DNA of 64,000 nucleotides from Anaerobacillus alkalidiazotrophicus (GCF_001866055.1 NZ_MLQS01000001.1:63417-127416); one strand, 5' to 3'; positions 27,500 through 36,402 are shown, counted from the first letter of the stretch. Made by a program: numbers and translations. Notes: generated by a model not told the origin, from the sequence alone.

Positions 27500-29258
27500 C
27501 TCGTTCACCCTCACTTAGCGGAAATGTAAGCTTCATCGTTGTTCCTCTGTTCTCCTCCGAACAAATCATAATCCCGTAACGTTCACCATAATAAAGTTTC
27601 AAACGTTCTTGAACATTCATCACTCCACAACCAATGTTCTGTTTTGAGGTCTTGCTCCCTCGATTATATTCATTTAAGGTTGTCAGAACTTCATTTGTTA
27701 TTCCCACCCCATTATCTTCAATAAAGAAGAAACCTTTGTTACTCGAGATGCCACCCCGTATCTTTATTACACCATCAGTTTTGTTACGATGAAAAGCATG
27801 AATTAGAATATTTTCAACTATTGGCTGTAGAACGAGTTTCAATATAAAATAATGTTCTAGCTGTTTATCAATCTCAATTTCAAACCTAAACCGTTCATCA
27901 AAACGAACCTTTTGAATTTCCATATAACTAATCACATGACGTATTTCATCACTGACCGTTACTTTGTCATCAGTATTTATACTAATCCGAAGTAGCTTTC
28001 CAAGATTAATTGTCATTTTACTAATATCTCTGCAGCCATGTAACACTGCCATAGAATTAATAGATTCTAATGTATTATATAAAAAATGGGGATTAATTTG
28101 ATTTTGTAGCACTTTAAATTCAGCTTTTCTTTTTCGTTCTTGTTCATTATTAACTCGCTTTATTAAAGTCGATATTTCCTCAACCATTCGATTAAAACCT
28201 TTTGCTAAATGATTTAACTCCCCTACGGAAAACGCTTTCATCCTTGTTGTTAATTGTCCATTTTCAACTTGTTTCATTTTAGATTGAAATTCAGTAATAA
28301 AATAAATAATTCCATTTAAGAATAACTGTTTAAAACAAACAGCAAACACTGTAACAAAAATAACTAAAAAGATGGTCACTTGCCGAATAAACTTTGTCTC
28401 ATTCGTTATAAAACTCCATGGCTTAACCGAAACGAGAAAAAAATTAGAGGACTCAAACTCATTAAAAGTTACGGGGATAAATGTAATTAAACTTTTCTCT
28501 TGTTCCCAATCATCAACGAAAAAACCTGTTTGTTTAAACATTATTTTTTCTGGGAGAACAACCGTTTCACCGATCAATTGATGATTTCGGTTATATACAA
28601 TCTCACCTTTTCCATTTACGATCATTTCCTGTGAATTTGGATGCTGAAGTCTCTTAAAAACAGCATCGAAACGGTCTAGCTTCACATCAAGTATGAGATA
28701 ACCAATATCACGAAGAGTATTAATATCCTTAATGACACGTCCTTGTGAAAAAATAGGTTGTGAACTGTTTACAAACTTATCACTTTCAACAGTAGATATC
28801 CAAACAGGACGTCCTTCTTCTTCGATCATCATACTGTAAAACTCTGATTCTAGAAAATGCCCATATGATGGTATTTGCGTTTTTTTAAAGCTATAAACTT
28901 GTCCAGCAGCACTATAGAGAACTAAATCATCAAGTTTAGATTGACCATAAAGAAGTCCTGCAATAGCTTGGCCTTTGTTATAAAAATCGAGCAATGACTG
29001 TTCATCATTATATTTAATAAAGTCTTGAACTTCCCTCGAAGAAATTATGTAATCTGATAGAGTATTAACCTCAGACATGACCATCTGTAAATTTAAATCT
29101 ATTGCTTCGAGTGTATACAACGTTTCATCTCCTACTTTATTCTTTAACGTTGAAGATGTAACATGATACGAAACGAAGCCTAAAATGAATATTGGAACTA
29201 ATATGAAAAATAAAAATGCAATGAGAATTTTATTTTGTAGTTTCACAAAAACACCCAT
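27489..29258 (-). CDS. Sensor histidine kinase, YesM type (second system)
   Basis: About 589 residues. Membrane segments near the N-terminus and in the middle enclose an extracellular Cache-like sensor; HAMP, His_kinase with INPHFLYNTLE, and HATPase (VENILIHAF, IEDNGVGI) follow. The start is uncertain: the frame is open 22 codons further upstream, but the hydrophobic anchor begins right after MGVFVKLQNK, so the ATG at 29258 (or a GTG four codons on) fits best. It is paralogous to the kinase at 16252. With the overlapping regulator and the orphan binding protein it forms a three-gene sensory unit. Confidence 0.88.
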   Translation of the reverse strand: MGVFVKLQNKILIAFLFFILVPIFILGFVSYHVTSSTLKNKVGDETLYTLEAIDLNLQMVMSEVNTLSDYIISSREVQDFIKYNDEQSLLDFYNKGQAIAGLLYGQSKLDDLVLYSAAGQVYSFKKTQIPSYGHFLESEFYSMMIEEEGRPVWISTVESDKFVNSSQPIFSQGRVIKDINTLRDIGYLILDVKLDRFDAVFKRLQHPNSQEMIVNGKGEIVYNRNHQLIGETVVLPEKIMFKQTGFFVDDWEQEKSLITFIPVTFNEFESSNFFLVSVKPWSFITNETKFIRQVTIFLVIFVTVFAVCFKQLFLNGIIYFITEFQSKMKQVENGQLTTRMKAFSVGELNHLAKGFNRMVEEISTLIKRVNNEQERKRKAEFKVLQNQINPHFLYNTLESINSMAVLHGCRDISKMTINLGKLLRISINTDDKVTVSDEIRHVISYMEIQKVRFDERFRFEIEIDKQLEHYFILKLVLQPIVENILIHAFHRNKTDGVIKIRGGISSNKGFFFIEDNGVGITNEVLTTLNEYNRGSKTSKQNIGCGVMNVQERLKLYYGERYGIMICSEENRGTTMKLTFPLSEGERDDI

Positions 29259-29654
29259 TTTTCTAAAAATTTTTATTATAAAAATAGTAGCATATCGTGT
29301 TAAACAAGTATACATGATATTCAAATAGTAAAGTAACGATGGTTAAAAAGGTAGGATTAGTTGTAATGGAAGGTATTTTACAAAGGGAATGAAGTGAAAT
29401 GTTAATTGATGCGACAGTTTATGTATCTAAAAATCGTACATTTAGATTTTCCTTGTATATTTATTAATTATAAGCACATATTAAATATTTTTATAATGCG
29501 GTATTTTTTTGGTTAATGTTTAAATTTTGTCCTATATTAGCATTCCGGGACGTATAAGCACTCCAAGAAATGCTTTTAACCTTCAAGACGTTCTTCATTC
29601 AACGCTTTTACATGCCTTATTATTTACATCGTACACAAATTCGTTTATAAGGAG
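29259..29654. other. Intergenic region, no gene seen
   Basis: About 400 bp of very AT-rich DNA between the kinase start and the phosphonate-type operon. It probably carries the kinase promoter. The open frame from 29527 on the plus strand lacks a ribosome binding site and runs through the terminator, so it is not called. Confidence 0.5.
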
Positions 29655-29685
29655 AAAAAGGACAAGGTGCCTCTCCCCTTTGTCC
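29655..29685 (-). terminator. Terminator of the phosphonate-type transporter operon
   Basis: GGACAA (29660-29665) pairs with TTGTCC (29680-29685), followed on the minus strand by TTTTT, just after the last permease stop codon. Confidence 0.75.
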
Positions 29686-29691
29686 CTGAGT

Positions 29692-30492
29692 TTATTCCAT
29701 TGCTTTGGCTGTTGCTAAGTCTGCTCTTTCTTTTAAAAATCTTGTTAGCAGTTCTGCTAGCAAAATCATTCCAAAAATGACTAATGTAATTCCTAGTACT
29801 TGATCATAGGCAGCAATACGTGATGCTCTAACTAGCTCCCAACCAATCCCACCAGCTCCAACAACACCAAGAACTGCTGAATAACGAATGTTAATATCAA
29901 AGCGGAAGATAGACCATGAGATAAATATACTCATAATACTAGGAATAATCCCTTGCATAACTATTTGAAATTTCGAGGCACCAGTAGCCCTCAAAGCATC
30001 AATCAAGCCAGTATCCATTTCTTCAATTGCTTCTGAATATACTTTTATCAACATACCAATACTATTAATAGCCAACGCTAAAATACCAGGAGTTGGTCCA
30101 AGCCCAATTGCTATTATAAATAATAGAGCCCAAATTAATGCTGGTACTGCACGGACAAATGCACCAAAAGCTTTTAATGCATAACTTATGCTAATATGTG
30201 GAGTTAGATTTTGGGCTGCGAACATTGCTAGAGCAATTGAAAAAATAATTCCCCATAATGTTCCCATAATAGCTATTTGCAAAGACTCAATGGCTGCACC
30301 TGCTACATCTATCGGTTCATTTACTACAGGAGGAAACATGCCAAGTAGTAAACCCTCAACTCTAGAAAAAGCCTGAAATATTCTTTCGTCTAAAATACCA
30401 ACTTGAAGTAAGCTAAAAATAAAAAACACAAACAATAGCCAAACGATCATTTGATTTGTTGTTTGTTTTTTCTTGTTTATTAACTGATTCAT
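29692..30492 (-). CDS. phnE: Phosphonate-family ABC transporter permease PhnE (second permease)
   Basis: 266 residues, about six membrane segments. PhnE signature: EEMDTGLIDALRATGASKFQIVMQGIIPS around residues 157-185, followed by RFDINIRYSAVLGVVGAGGIG. It overlaps the other permease gene by four bases. Together they form a heterodimeric channel with PhnC and PhnD. Substrate could be a phosphonate, phosphite or another small oxyanion, since the family is broad. Confidence 0.9.
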   Translation of the reverse strand: MNQLINKKKQTTNQMIVWLLFVFFIFSLLQVGILDERIFQAFSRVEGLLLGMFPPVVNEPIDVAGAAIESLQIAIMGTLWGIIFSIALAMFAAQNLTPHISISYALKAFGAFVRAVPALIWALLFIIAIGLGPTPGILALAINSIGMLIKVYSEAIEEMDTGLIDALRATGASKFQIVMQGIIPSIMSIFISWSIFRFDINIRYSAVLGVVGAGGIGWELVRASRIAAYDQVLGITLVIFGMILLAELLTRFLKERADLATAKAME

Positions 30493-31334
30493 AATAATCG
30501 TTCCCTCACTTTTGCCGTCGTAAATTCAACGATTAAAATTAAGAAGAAAATCATTGCAATTCCAACAGAAGCTTTATTATATTGGAACAAATTTATATGA
30601 CCTTGTAATGTGTATCCTATCCCACCAGCGCCAATTAAACCTAGGACTGCTGCTTCACGAATATTTAAGTCCATTTTGTATAAAGACCAAGCAACAAACC
30701 CAGTCTTAAATTGCGGCCAAACTCCTTGACCCATTACTTGAAACCAAGAAGCACCAGTAGCCCTTACAGCATCAACCTGACCTTGGTCAATTTCTTCTAA
30801 AACATCAGCAAATGCTTTCCCGAGAATTCCAACTCCAGATATACCTAACGCAAGTGTTCCTGATAAGGTACCTAACCCAAACGCAACAACTAGAATAATC
30901 GCCAAAATTAGAGCTGGGGTTGCTCGAATAAATGCTACAATTGACCGACTAACTAATGCAACCAATGGGTGAAAAGTTGTATTTTTTGCAGCCATAAACC
31001 CAAAGAAAATTGATAAAACAACAGAGAAAACCATACCTACAAAACTCATATAAATAGTCTGCAAAGCAGGTTGTATATAACTGCCAATAGCGGAAATATC
31101 GGGTGGCAGTAAGTCAGTAAAAATAAAGACAGCCATGTTTGTTGTCCCTTTATAAAGGAAAGAAAGGTTAAAATTCGTTCCCGTCCAACCCCAAACTATC
31201 ATTGCAATGATGATAGCCCAGATAAATAACTGATTCTTAAATAAGATTTTTTTCCTACGCATTAATTCAGCGTACATATCTTTTCTTGGTTCCTCTACCA
31301 AAGGAGTTATTATTTTTTCTGCCGGTGTCCCCAT
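30489..31334 (-). CDS. phnE: Phosphonate-family ABC transporter permease PhnE (first permease)
   Basis: 281 residues, about six membrane segments after a charged 35-residue N-terminus. Conserved EEIDQGQVDAVRATGAS loop and MDLNIREAAVLGLIGAGGIG motif mark PhnE. GGAGGAGGG precedes the ATG. Lies 16 bp downstream of phnC and overlaps the second permease. Confidence 0.9.
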   Translation of the reverse strand: MGTPAEKIITPLVEEPRKDMYAELMRRKKILFKNQLFIWAIIIAMIVWGWTGTNFNLSFLYKGTTNMAVFIFTDLLPPDISAIGSYIQPALQTIYMSFVGMVFSVVLSIFFGFMAAKNTTFHPLVALVSRSIVAFIRATPALILAIILVVAFGLGTLSGTLALGISGVGILGKAFADVLEEIDQGQVDAVRATGASWFQVMGQGVWPQFKTGFVAWSLYKMDLNIREAAVLGLIGAGGIGYTLQGHINLFQYNKASVGIAMIFFLILIVEFTTAKVRERLL

Positions 31335-31350
31335 GTCTTTCCCTCCTCCA

Positions 31351-32100
31351 CTATTTGTTATAATAAAGATAATTAATAATTCCGTCGGTTAGTTCTTTTG
31401 GTGAGCCATCAAAGATTACTTCTCCTGCTTTAATACCAATAATTCGATTTGCAAATTTTTTTGCAAAGTCTACTTGGTGTAAGTTAACAATCGAAGTTAA
31501 TCCATCTTCTTCACAAACAGTCTTTAAATAATTCATTACGTTCTCAGATGAGGATGGATCTAAACTAGCAATTGGTTCATCTGCAAGTAACAAAGAGGGC
31601 GACTGAGCAATTGCCCTCGCAATCCCAACTCGCTGTTGTTGACCACCTGATAGTTCGTCTGCACGTTTAAAGGCTTGCTCCTCTAAGCCTACTCTCCTTA
31701 AAATATTTAAAGCTTGACGAGTATCTTCTTCAGAGAAACGTCCTAGACCACCTTTAAACGAAGACATATAACCTAACCTTCCATGTAAAACATTTTGGTA
31801 AGTAGGTGAACGTTTAATTAAATTAAAATGTTGAAAAACCATCCCTATTTGTCTGCGAATAAGTCGAAGTTTTTTCCCTTTTGCCTTAGAAACTTCCTCC
31901 CCTTCGAACATGATTGTTCCCTCTGTCGGCTTGTTAAGCAAGTTAATTGAGCGCATAAATGTACTTTTACCTGCACCACTCGGGCCGATGATTGATACTA
32001 ATTCACCTTTCCGAATTGTCAGATTAATATTATTTAAAGCTCTTGTACCATCTGGAAAGGTCATTCCTAAAGAATTTGTTTGTAATACGATGTCAGACAT
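31351..32100 (-). CDS. phnC: Phosphonate ABC transporter ATP-binding protein PhnC
   Basis: 249 residues. Walker A GPSGAGKS (39-46), Q-loop MVFQHFNLI, signature LSGGQQQRVGIA, Walker B LLLADEP, and the H-loop NLHQVD. The phrase HQVDFAKKFANRIIGIKAG is typical of PhnC. It supplies ATP hydrolysis to the two PhnE permeases encoded downstream. No C-P lyase, phosphonatase or phosphite dehydrogenase gene accompanies it here. Confidence 0.93.
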   Translation of the reverse strand: MSDIVLQTNSLGMTFPDGTRALNNINLTIRKGELVSIIGPSGAGKSTFMRSINLLNKPTEGTIMFEGEEVSKAKGKKLRLIRRQIGMVFQHFNLIKRSPTYQNVLHGRLGYMSSFKGGLGRFSEEDTRQALNILRRVGLEEQAFKRADELSGGQQQRVGIARAIAQSPSLLLADEPIASLDPSSSENVMNYLKTVCEEDGLTSIVNLHQVDFAKKFANRIIGIKAGEVIFDGSPKELTDGIINYLYYNK

Positions 32101-32143
32101 ATTCCTTACACCTCACATAATTATCTTTAATATTATTTAAAGA

Positions 32144-32165
32144 GAGGAAGGGGGCGCCCCTCCTC
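32144..32165 (-). terminator. Intercistronic stem-loop between phnD and phnC
   Basis: GC-rich hairpin GAGGAAGGGG / CCCCTCCTC with one bulge, unusual in this AT-rich DNA, between the binding-protein gene and the rest of the operon. It probably stabilises phnD mRNA or causes partial termination. Confidence 0.65.
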
Positions 32166-32172
32166 ATAAATC

Positions 32173-33162
32173 CTAGTTTAGTAGATCTTCTGGACTTAAC
32201 CCTAGTGCTTCAGCCGTTTCCTGAACAACATTGTACACTTCATGACCAACTTCAGCATAACCACCTAAGTAATCATTTTCTTCTAAGAACTTTTTGCCTT
32301 GCTCGTGGTCTTTCATGTCCAAAAATGCTTGTTTTACCTTATCTTTAAATGATTGAGGTAAATCTCCTTGAATGACATACGGTCCCCCTGGAATCGGGGC
32401 TGATTCATGGAATACTTTTAACTGATCAAAGTTTTTATGATCTTTTACTCGATCAAAAACTCTCTCGATACAAGTACTACAAACACCAGCCGTTTTCACG
32501 TCACCATTTAAAACTGAATATAAAGATGCTTCATGACTTCCAGAGAAAATAACATCAGAAGGAAAATCATCAACATTATCCATCGTTAATCCTAATTCGT
32601 TTATGAGCATTGCCTTTGGAAATAAGTGACCAGATGCAGATGCAGGGTCAGCGTATGCTAGCGAGTTCCCTTTAATATCTTCAAGACTATTAACCCCATG
32701 TTCCTCTAATGTGATCATTTGTGCATAGTAAAAAATGTCGTCTAAGGTACCGCCTTCTTGTCTTATTGGAATTGCAAATGCTTCTCCATTTGCCCTTTCG
32801 TGTGCCAATAGATAAGAGAATGGCCCAAACGTCGAACCGTGAATATGGCCGTTTGCCATCGCTTCAATTAGCGCTGTATAATTTGCTACATTATAGAGCT
32901 CAACATCCATCCCCAAATATTCTTCTAAATATTCAATTAGAGGGTCATAGCGCTTTGCAAGTTCCGCTTGATCCTCTGTTGGCAACAACCCAAAGATAAA
33001 TTTATCAGGCCAGCCGCTACGCTCATCGCCACCGCTCACTACATTTTCAGATCCTTCATTAGCTGAACTTCCTTCCTGAGTTTTTGATGCACTCTCTCCC
33101 CCACAAGCTGTAACAACGACTAATAAAAATGTTAACAACAAACCTAAAAACCATTTCGACAT
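32173..33162 (-). CDS. phnD: Phosphonate/phosphite-type ABC transporter binding lipoprotein PhnD
   Basis: 329 residues from ATG at 33162, chosen for the AAAGGAG seven bases upstream. Signal peptide with lipobox VTAC, a Gly/Ser-rich linker (about 20-45), then a PhnD-type fold with FGLLPTEDQAELAKRYDPL and the FGPFSYLLA motif that lines the anion pocket. A CSTC pair is present near residue 225. First gene of phnD-phnC-phnE-phnE. Which phosphorus oxyanion is bound cannot be told from sequence. Confidence 0.9.
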   Translation of the reverse strand: MSKWFLGLLLTFLLVVVTACGGESASKTQEGSSANEGSENVVSGGDERSGWPDKFIFGLLPTEDQAELAKRYDPLIEYLEEYLGMDVELYNVANYTALIEAMANGHIHGSTFGPFSYLLAHERANGEAFAIPIRQEGGTLDDIFYYAQMITLEEHGVNSLEDIKGNSLAYADPASASGHLFPKAMLINELGLTMDNVDDFPSDVIFSGSHEASLYSVLNGDVKTAGVCSTCIERVFDRVKDHKNFDQLKVFHESAPIPGGPYVIQGDLPQSFKDKVKQAFLDMKDHEQGKKFLEENDYLGGYAEVGHEVYNVVQETAEALGLSPEDLLN

Positions 33163-33338
33163 AATCTGTCTCCTTTCTTTCCTATCCCCCAAATATTGTT
33201 ATTACTTTTCTCATGTTACAGAAAAGATATTAAGACTGTTTAAAGGGAGTGTTTGTCTTTTATTAACTATATTAAAATTGTAAATAATTACATAAAAGTT
33301 AAATGCAACCTAGATTTTAACAATTGACGACAAAAAAG

Positions 33339-33380
33339 CGATGTAGCAAAGTTTTTATTAAAAAATTCTACACTACATCG
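33339..33380. terminator. Bidirectional terminator-like hairpin upstream of phnD
   Basis: CGATGTAG and CTACATCG arms around a 26-nt loop, with T-runs on both strands. On the minus strand it lies 33 bp after the stop codon of the gene fragment at 33413-33582, so it probably terminated that gene. Confidence 0.6.
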
Positions 33381-33412
33381 ATGTTTTTCTATTTTATTAA
33401 CTTTATAAATTC

Positions 33413-33582
33413 TTAATAATTCTTACAAAAAGTCGACAACGAGTAGGTCCCACTTCATCAGTAGGATTATCACACTTCATCTTCAATCGCTCTTGCGGTG
33501 ATCTAATCATCACTTCAGTACGTAAGGATGGTGCAAATTTCCGGATGTCATTTTTCCAATTATATTTTCTATCTTAACTTTT
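33413..33582 (-). pseudogene. Unassigned gene 3'-end fragment
   Basis: About 56 codons open on the minus strand without a start codon or ribosome binding site, containing KFAPSLRTEVMIRSPQERL and ending VRIIKNL, followed by a terminator hairpin. It reads like the C-terminal end of a once real protein that I do not recognise. The remaining DNA up to the repeat at 33703 holds only the rlmD-type terminator. Confidence 0.4.
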
Positions 33583-33667
33583 CACTTGGTCTCATTTAAT
33601 AATTTTCCGACATATTAACACGTACTTATACTTTTTACGTATAAGTACGACCCCCACCACAATAAAT

Positions 33668-33690
33668 CCCCCGAACCATTAGTCCGAGGG
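33668..33690 (-). terminator. Probable original terminator of rlmD, now displaced by the island
   Basis: Minus strand: CCCTCGGAC pairs with GTTCGGGGG (two G-U pairs), then ATTTATT. It lies 13 bp beyond the left 76-bp repeat, on the side away from the island. If the island is removed, it falls about 55 bp after the rlmD stop codon on the correct strand. Confidence 0.6.
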
Positions 33691-33702
33691 AACATAAAAC
33701 AT

Positions 33703-33778
33703 ACTTCGATTTTCACCTAAAATCCATTAAACCTATTGCCAACAGCTATTTTAACTCTATCAACGCGACTGTCTCAAC
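33703..33778. repeat. Left 76-bp direct repeat (attL-like), duplicated rlmD 3' end
   Basis: Perfectly identical, same orientation, to 45928-46003. It contains the last 33 bp of the rlmD coding sequence including its stop codon, plus 43 bp of downstream DNA, but no rest of the gene. This is the structure expected of the target-site duplication left by an integrating element that inserted at the 3' end of rlmD. Confidence 0.85.
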
Positions 33779-34028
33779 GTGTGTTATCATTTACACTTGA
33801 TACATATTCGCTAAAGTTTGAATTTCGCGAGAAGGTGGCCTCGACTATCGAAAAATACTCAAATGGGTATTTATTCGCAGCTACAGTTTGGAGCATTACA
33901 GAGAATTATCGAAATATTCGAACCTCTATTTTCATTGCGATTGATTTGAAAAAAATCGTTATTATTTTCCCCTTAAAATATACCCATAATTCCGATAGTA
34001 GTACCCTATAAAAGGCTAATTTTTTATA
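33779..34028. other. Left inner end of the island, no gene seen
   Basis: About 250 bp. The frame open on the plus strand from 33736 starts inside the rlmD-derived repeat and has no ribosome binding site, so it is not called. Nothing recognisable. Confidence 0.5.
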
Positions 34029-34526
34029 TTATGAAAGCAACAAATCTTCTAACCATTTAGGCATATAATCGACCTTTTTTCTCTTTATAATTTTTTCTAA
34101 TATCTCAATACTATCCTCTTCTCTAAAAAAGCGATCTCTCACATAGCAATCGTTGCTGCAGAACTTACGCTTTTTAACCCTTTCAGATATATACTCTTTT
34201 CTGCAATAATCACAATAAAGTTTTTATAGCTTTGGATTATCTCTTTCCCAATCTCTTTTAAAAGCAAAGGAACAATATTTCTTCTTTGCTCCTCTTTTAG
34301 GGTGCTCTAATTTCAACCCACAGCTAAGGCAGTACTGATAGGACATCTCACTAATGAATTTCTCGTCAATTTTTACTTTAAGATCTTTTCCTAAACCACC
34401 TAACCCATTACGCTTACAATAAAATCTAACGCTATCACGTGATAGACCAGCGGCTTCTGCTATTTTCATATAGCCTATTCCTTGGTACCTCATAACTTTA
34501 ATTTGTAGTCTATGCTCTTCAGTCAT
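34029..34526 (-). pseudogene. Helix-turn-helix / double zinc-ribbon protein gene with in-frame stop
   Basis: From ATG at 34526 (GGAGTG upstream) the frame runs 100 codons to a TAA at 34224-34226, then continues in the same frame for 64 more codons to 34029. Part one has a helix-turn-helix (YMKIAEAAGLSRDSVRFYC) and a zinc ribbon CLSC...KKYCS whose last Cys appears replaced by Phe (SFAFKRDW). Part two has a second ribbon, YCDYC then FCSNDC. Intact relatives in Bacillaceae accessory DNA carry both ribbons in one protein. One stop plus one lost ligand mark it as decayed. Confidence 0.75.
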
Positions 34527-34547
34527 TTTCGAATCACTCCATAACAA

Positions 34548-34939
34548 ATAGTAGCCTAGTAATCACTCGGTATAGACTATTTGTCAAGGAGTTATCGTAC
34601 CTGAGAGTGTATTCGCAATTTCAATATGCAGATTATGGAACTATTGTTATTTAAATGAATATAAAAAAGCAAAAATAAGCATAAAATTGCATTAAAACAT
34701 GCATATTTTCAACTCATTAAAATTTTGAGATGTTCAAAACAATGGCCAGTTTGTTGAATATCCTATTTTATTGAATAGTATCGTTGTACTATGCAGCAAA
34801 TGACTCTGTTATTTTTTTGTCTTTCTTCTTCAACATAAGGGAACTTCTTTAGTTGAAGAAGGATTGAAGAATAAATACATCTACTACATATTATTTCTCT
34901 AGTAGTAAATAATAAATCTATACTAATTATAAGGACAAT
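34548..34939. other. Intergenic region with a short recombinase-related fragment
   Basis: AT-rich. Positions 34777-34808 (AGTATCGTTGTACT, then GCAAATGACTCTG) match 36648-36678, part of the tyrosine-recombinase remnant, so this is probably another scrap of the same gene type. No gene. Confidence 0.45.
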
Positions 34940-35355
34940 ATGATTATGACTGATAAGTTAGAAGCCATTCTGTAGAGTATTGCTCTCCCAGGCTTTGCTC
35001 AGTTATTAAACAGAAAATTTGTTAATGGTATCATTTTTATTTTCTTCGAGTTGCTCGTTAATGTTAATTGTCATTTTAATATTGTGATTTTGCATAGCTT
35101 TCAAGGAAACATTAGAGAAGCAATCGAAGCAACAAATTACCAATGGCTAATGTTATATCCCTGTCTTAATATGTTTGTTATGTGGGATGCGTATAAAGAT
35201 GCCGAAGTAGAAACTCATACTTATTCCTACCTTCCTTTTGTATTTAAGGACAAATATTACTGGGATCTATGTGGCTTCCAATTTTGTCTTTATTCCCAGG
35301 TTTATTGGTTGGACATCTCTTAAAGTGTATGTTAATGCGAATTAAGGTTCAATGA
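34940..35355 (+). pseudogene. Broken small membrane protein gene
   Basis: AAGGACA precedes an ATG. The frame begins MIMTDKLEAIL, meets TAG where TGG (Trp) is expected, then continues IALPGFAQLLNRKFVNGIIF, a typical two-segment membrane protein start, through NYQWLMLYPCLNMFVMWDAYKDAE. Near 35265 a frameshift leads to a hydrophobic C-terminus (LSLFPGLLVGHLLKCM) ending at 35355. One nonsense and one frameshift mutation make it a pseudogene of a Bacillaceae small membrane protein of unknown function. Confidence 0.55.
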
Positions 35356-35400
35356 AAGCGGGTATTATTTTGGTAAATACAGTAAATGGAGGCTGAAATT

Positions 35401-36402
35401 ATGAACCAAAAACTGACTTTAAGTTCAAGTGAATTAGGGACTTTGTGGTTGACCTATCAACAAAAAACAATGGTACAAAGAATGCTTGAATATTTTATAG
35501 AACAAGCTGATGACAATCAAGCCAAAGAAATCATGCAAGATGTACATATGAAAGTGATTAACTATGTTGAGGATATAAAAGCCATCCTCAAAAATGAAGG
35601 GGCAGTTATTCCAATCGGATTCAAAGAGGAAGATGTTAATATTGGCGTACCTAAGCTGTATGACAATATGTTTGATATTATGTTTTGTCGTCTTATTAGT
35701 TCAATAAGCATGGGATTGCATACACTCCACATGAGTATGGCATATCGCAAAGATATTGTACTTCTTTACAAGGAATTAACTGCCTTTACTCAAAGTGTTT
35801 ACGATGAATGTGTAGACTATTTGCAAAAGAAAGATGTTTTACCACGTTCTCCTGCTGTATCTATGCCAAAGTCTGTGGAGTTTGCTGATGGAACTAATTA
35901 TATGAGTGGTTTTAACTTGTTTTCTGAAAAGCGTTCATTGAATACAGTTGAAGTCGCACATTTATATAATTCAATTGAAGCCAATATTATTGGAATGCAA
36001 ATGATAACAGGATTCGCACAAGTGGCAAATGAACCTGAAGTAAAAAAATATTTCATAAGGGGAAAAGAATTAGCAAAAAAAATTGTAACTGACTATACAC
36101 AGTTATTTCTTCAAAGTGATATTCAGCCACCTTCAACATGGGGGGCAAATGCAACAGATTCAAAGGTAGCTCCTTTTTCTGATAAACTAATGATGTATTG
36201 TACTAGCATATTTTGCGGTTTTGGTTTAGGTAGCAATGCATTAGGAACAGCGTTTAGTTTACGAAGTGACCTCCCAGTAACAATGGTTAATACAGCAAAA
36301 GACGTATTAACTTATGGGCGGGATGGTGGAAAAATAATGGCGAAAAATGGTTGGCTTGAAGAACCACCTGCCATGCAGGATAGGAACAATTTAACTAAAT
36401 AA
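35401..36402 (+). CDS. DUF3231 family protein (copy a)
   Basis: 333 residues, all-helical, no signal peptide. Two tandem DUF3231-like halves (about 1-165 and 170-333), each beginning with an LSSSELGTLWLTYQQKTM- or LNTVEVAHLYNSIEANI-like helix and ending in SISMGLHTLHMSMAYRKDI or the equivalent FGLGSNALGTAFSLRSDL. The family has no assigned function, is common in spore-formers, and the helices suggest bundles. ATG at 35401 has GGAGG upstream. A second copy lies convergently at 37007. Both sit inside the island. Confidence 0.85.
   Translation: MNQKLTLSSSELGTLWLTYQQKTMVQRMLEYFIEQADDNQAKEIMQDVHMKVINYVEDIKAILKNEGAVIPIGFKEEDVNIGVPKLYDNMFDIMFCRLISSISMGLHTLHMSMAYRKDIVLLYKELTAFTQSVYDECVDYLQKKDVLPRSPAVSMPKSVEFADGTNYMSGFNLFSEKRSLNTVEVAHLYNSIEANIIGMQMITGFAQVANEPEVKKYFIRGKELAKKIVTDYTQLFLQSDIQPPSTWGANATDSKVAPFSDKLMMYCTSIFCGFGLGSNALGTAFSLRSDLPVTMVNTAKDVLTYGRDGGKIMAKNGWLEEPPAMQDRNNLTK

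Noticed and set aside
29527..29718. Open frame on the plus strand
   Set aside because: No ribosome binding site and it runs through the phn operon terminator.
33736..34011. Open frame on the plus strand
   Set aside because: It begins inside the antisense of the duplicated rlmD 3' end, has no ribosome binding site and no recognisable motif.
34940..35355. Intact small membrane protein starting at 35051
   Set aside because: The upstream conserved segment is in the same frame beyond a TAG, and the C-terminus needs a frameshift, so the gene is broken.
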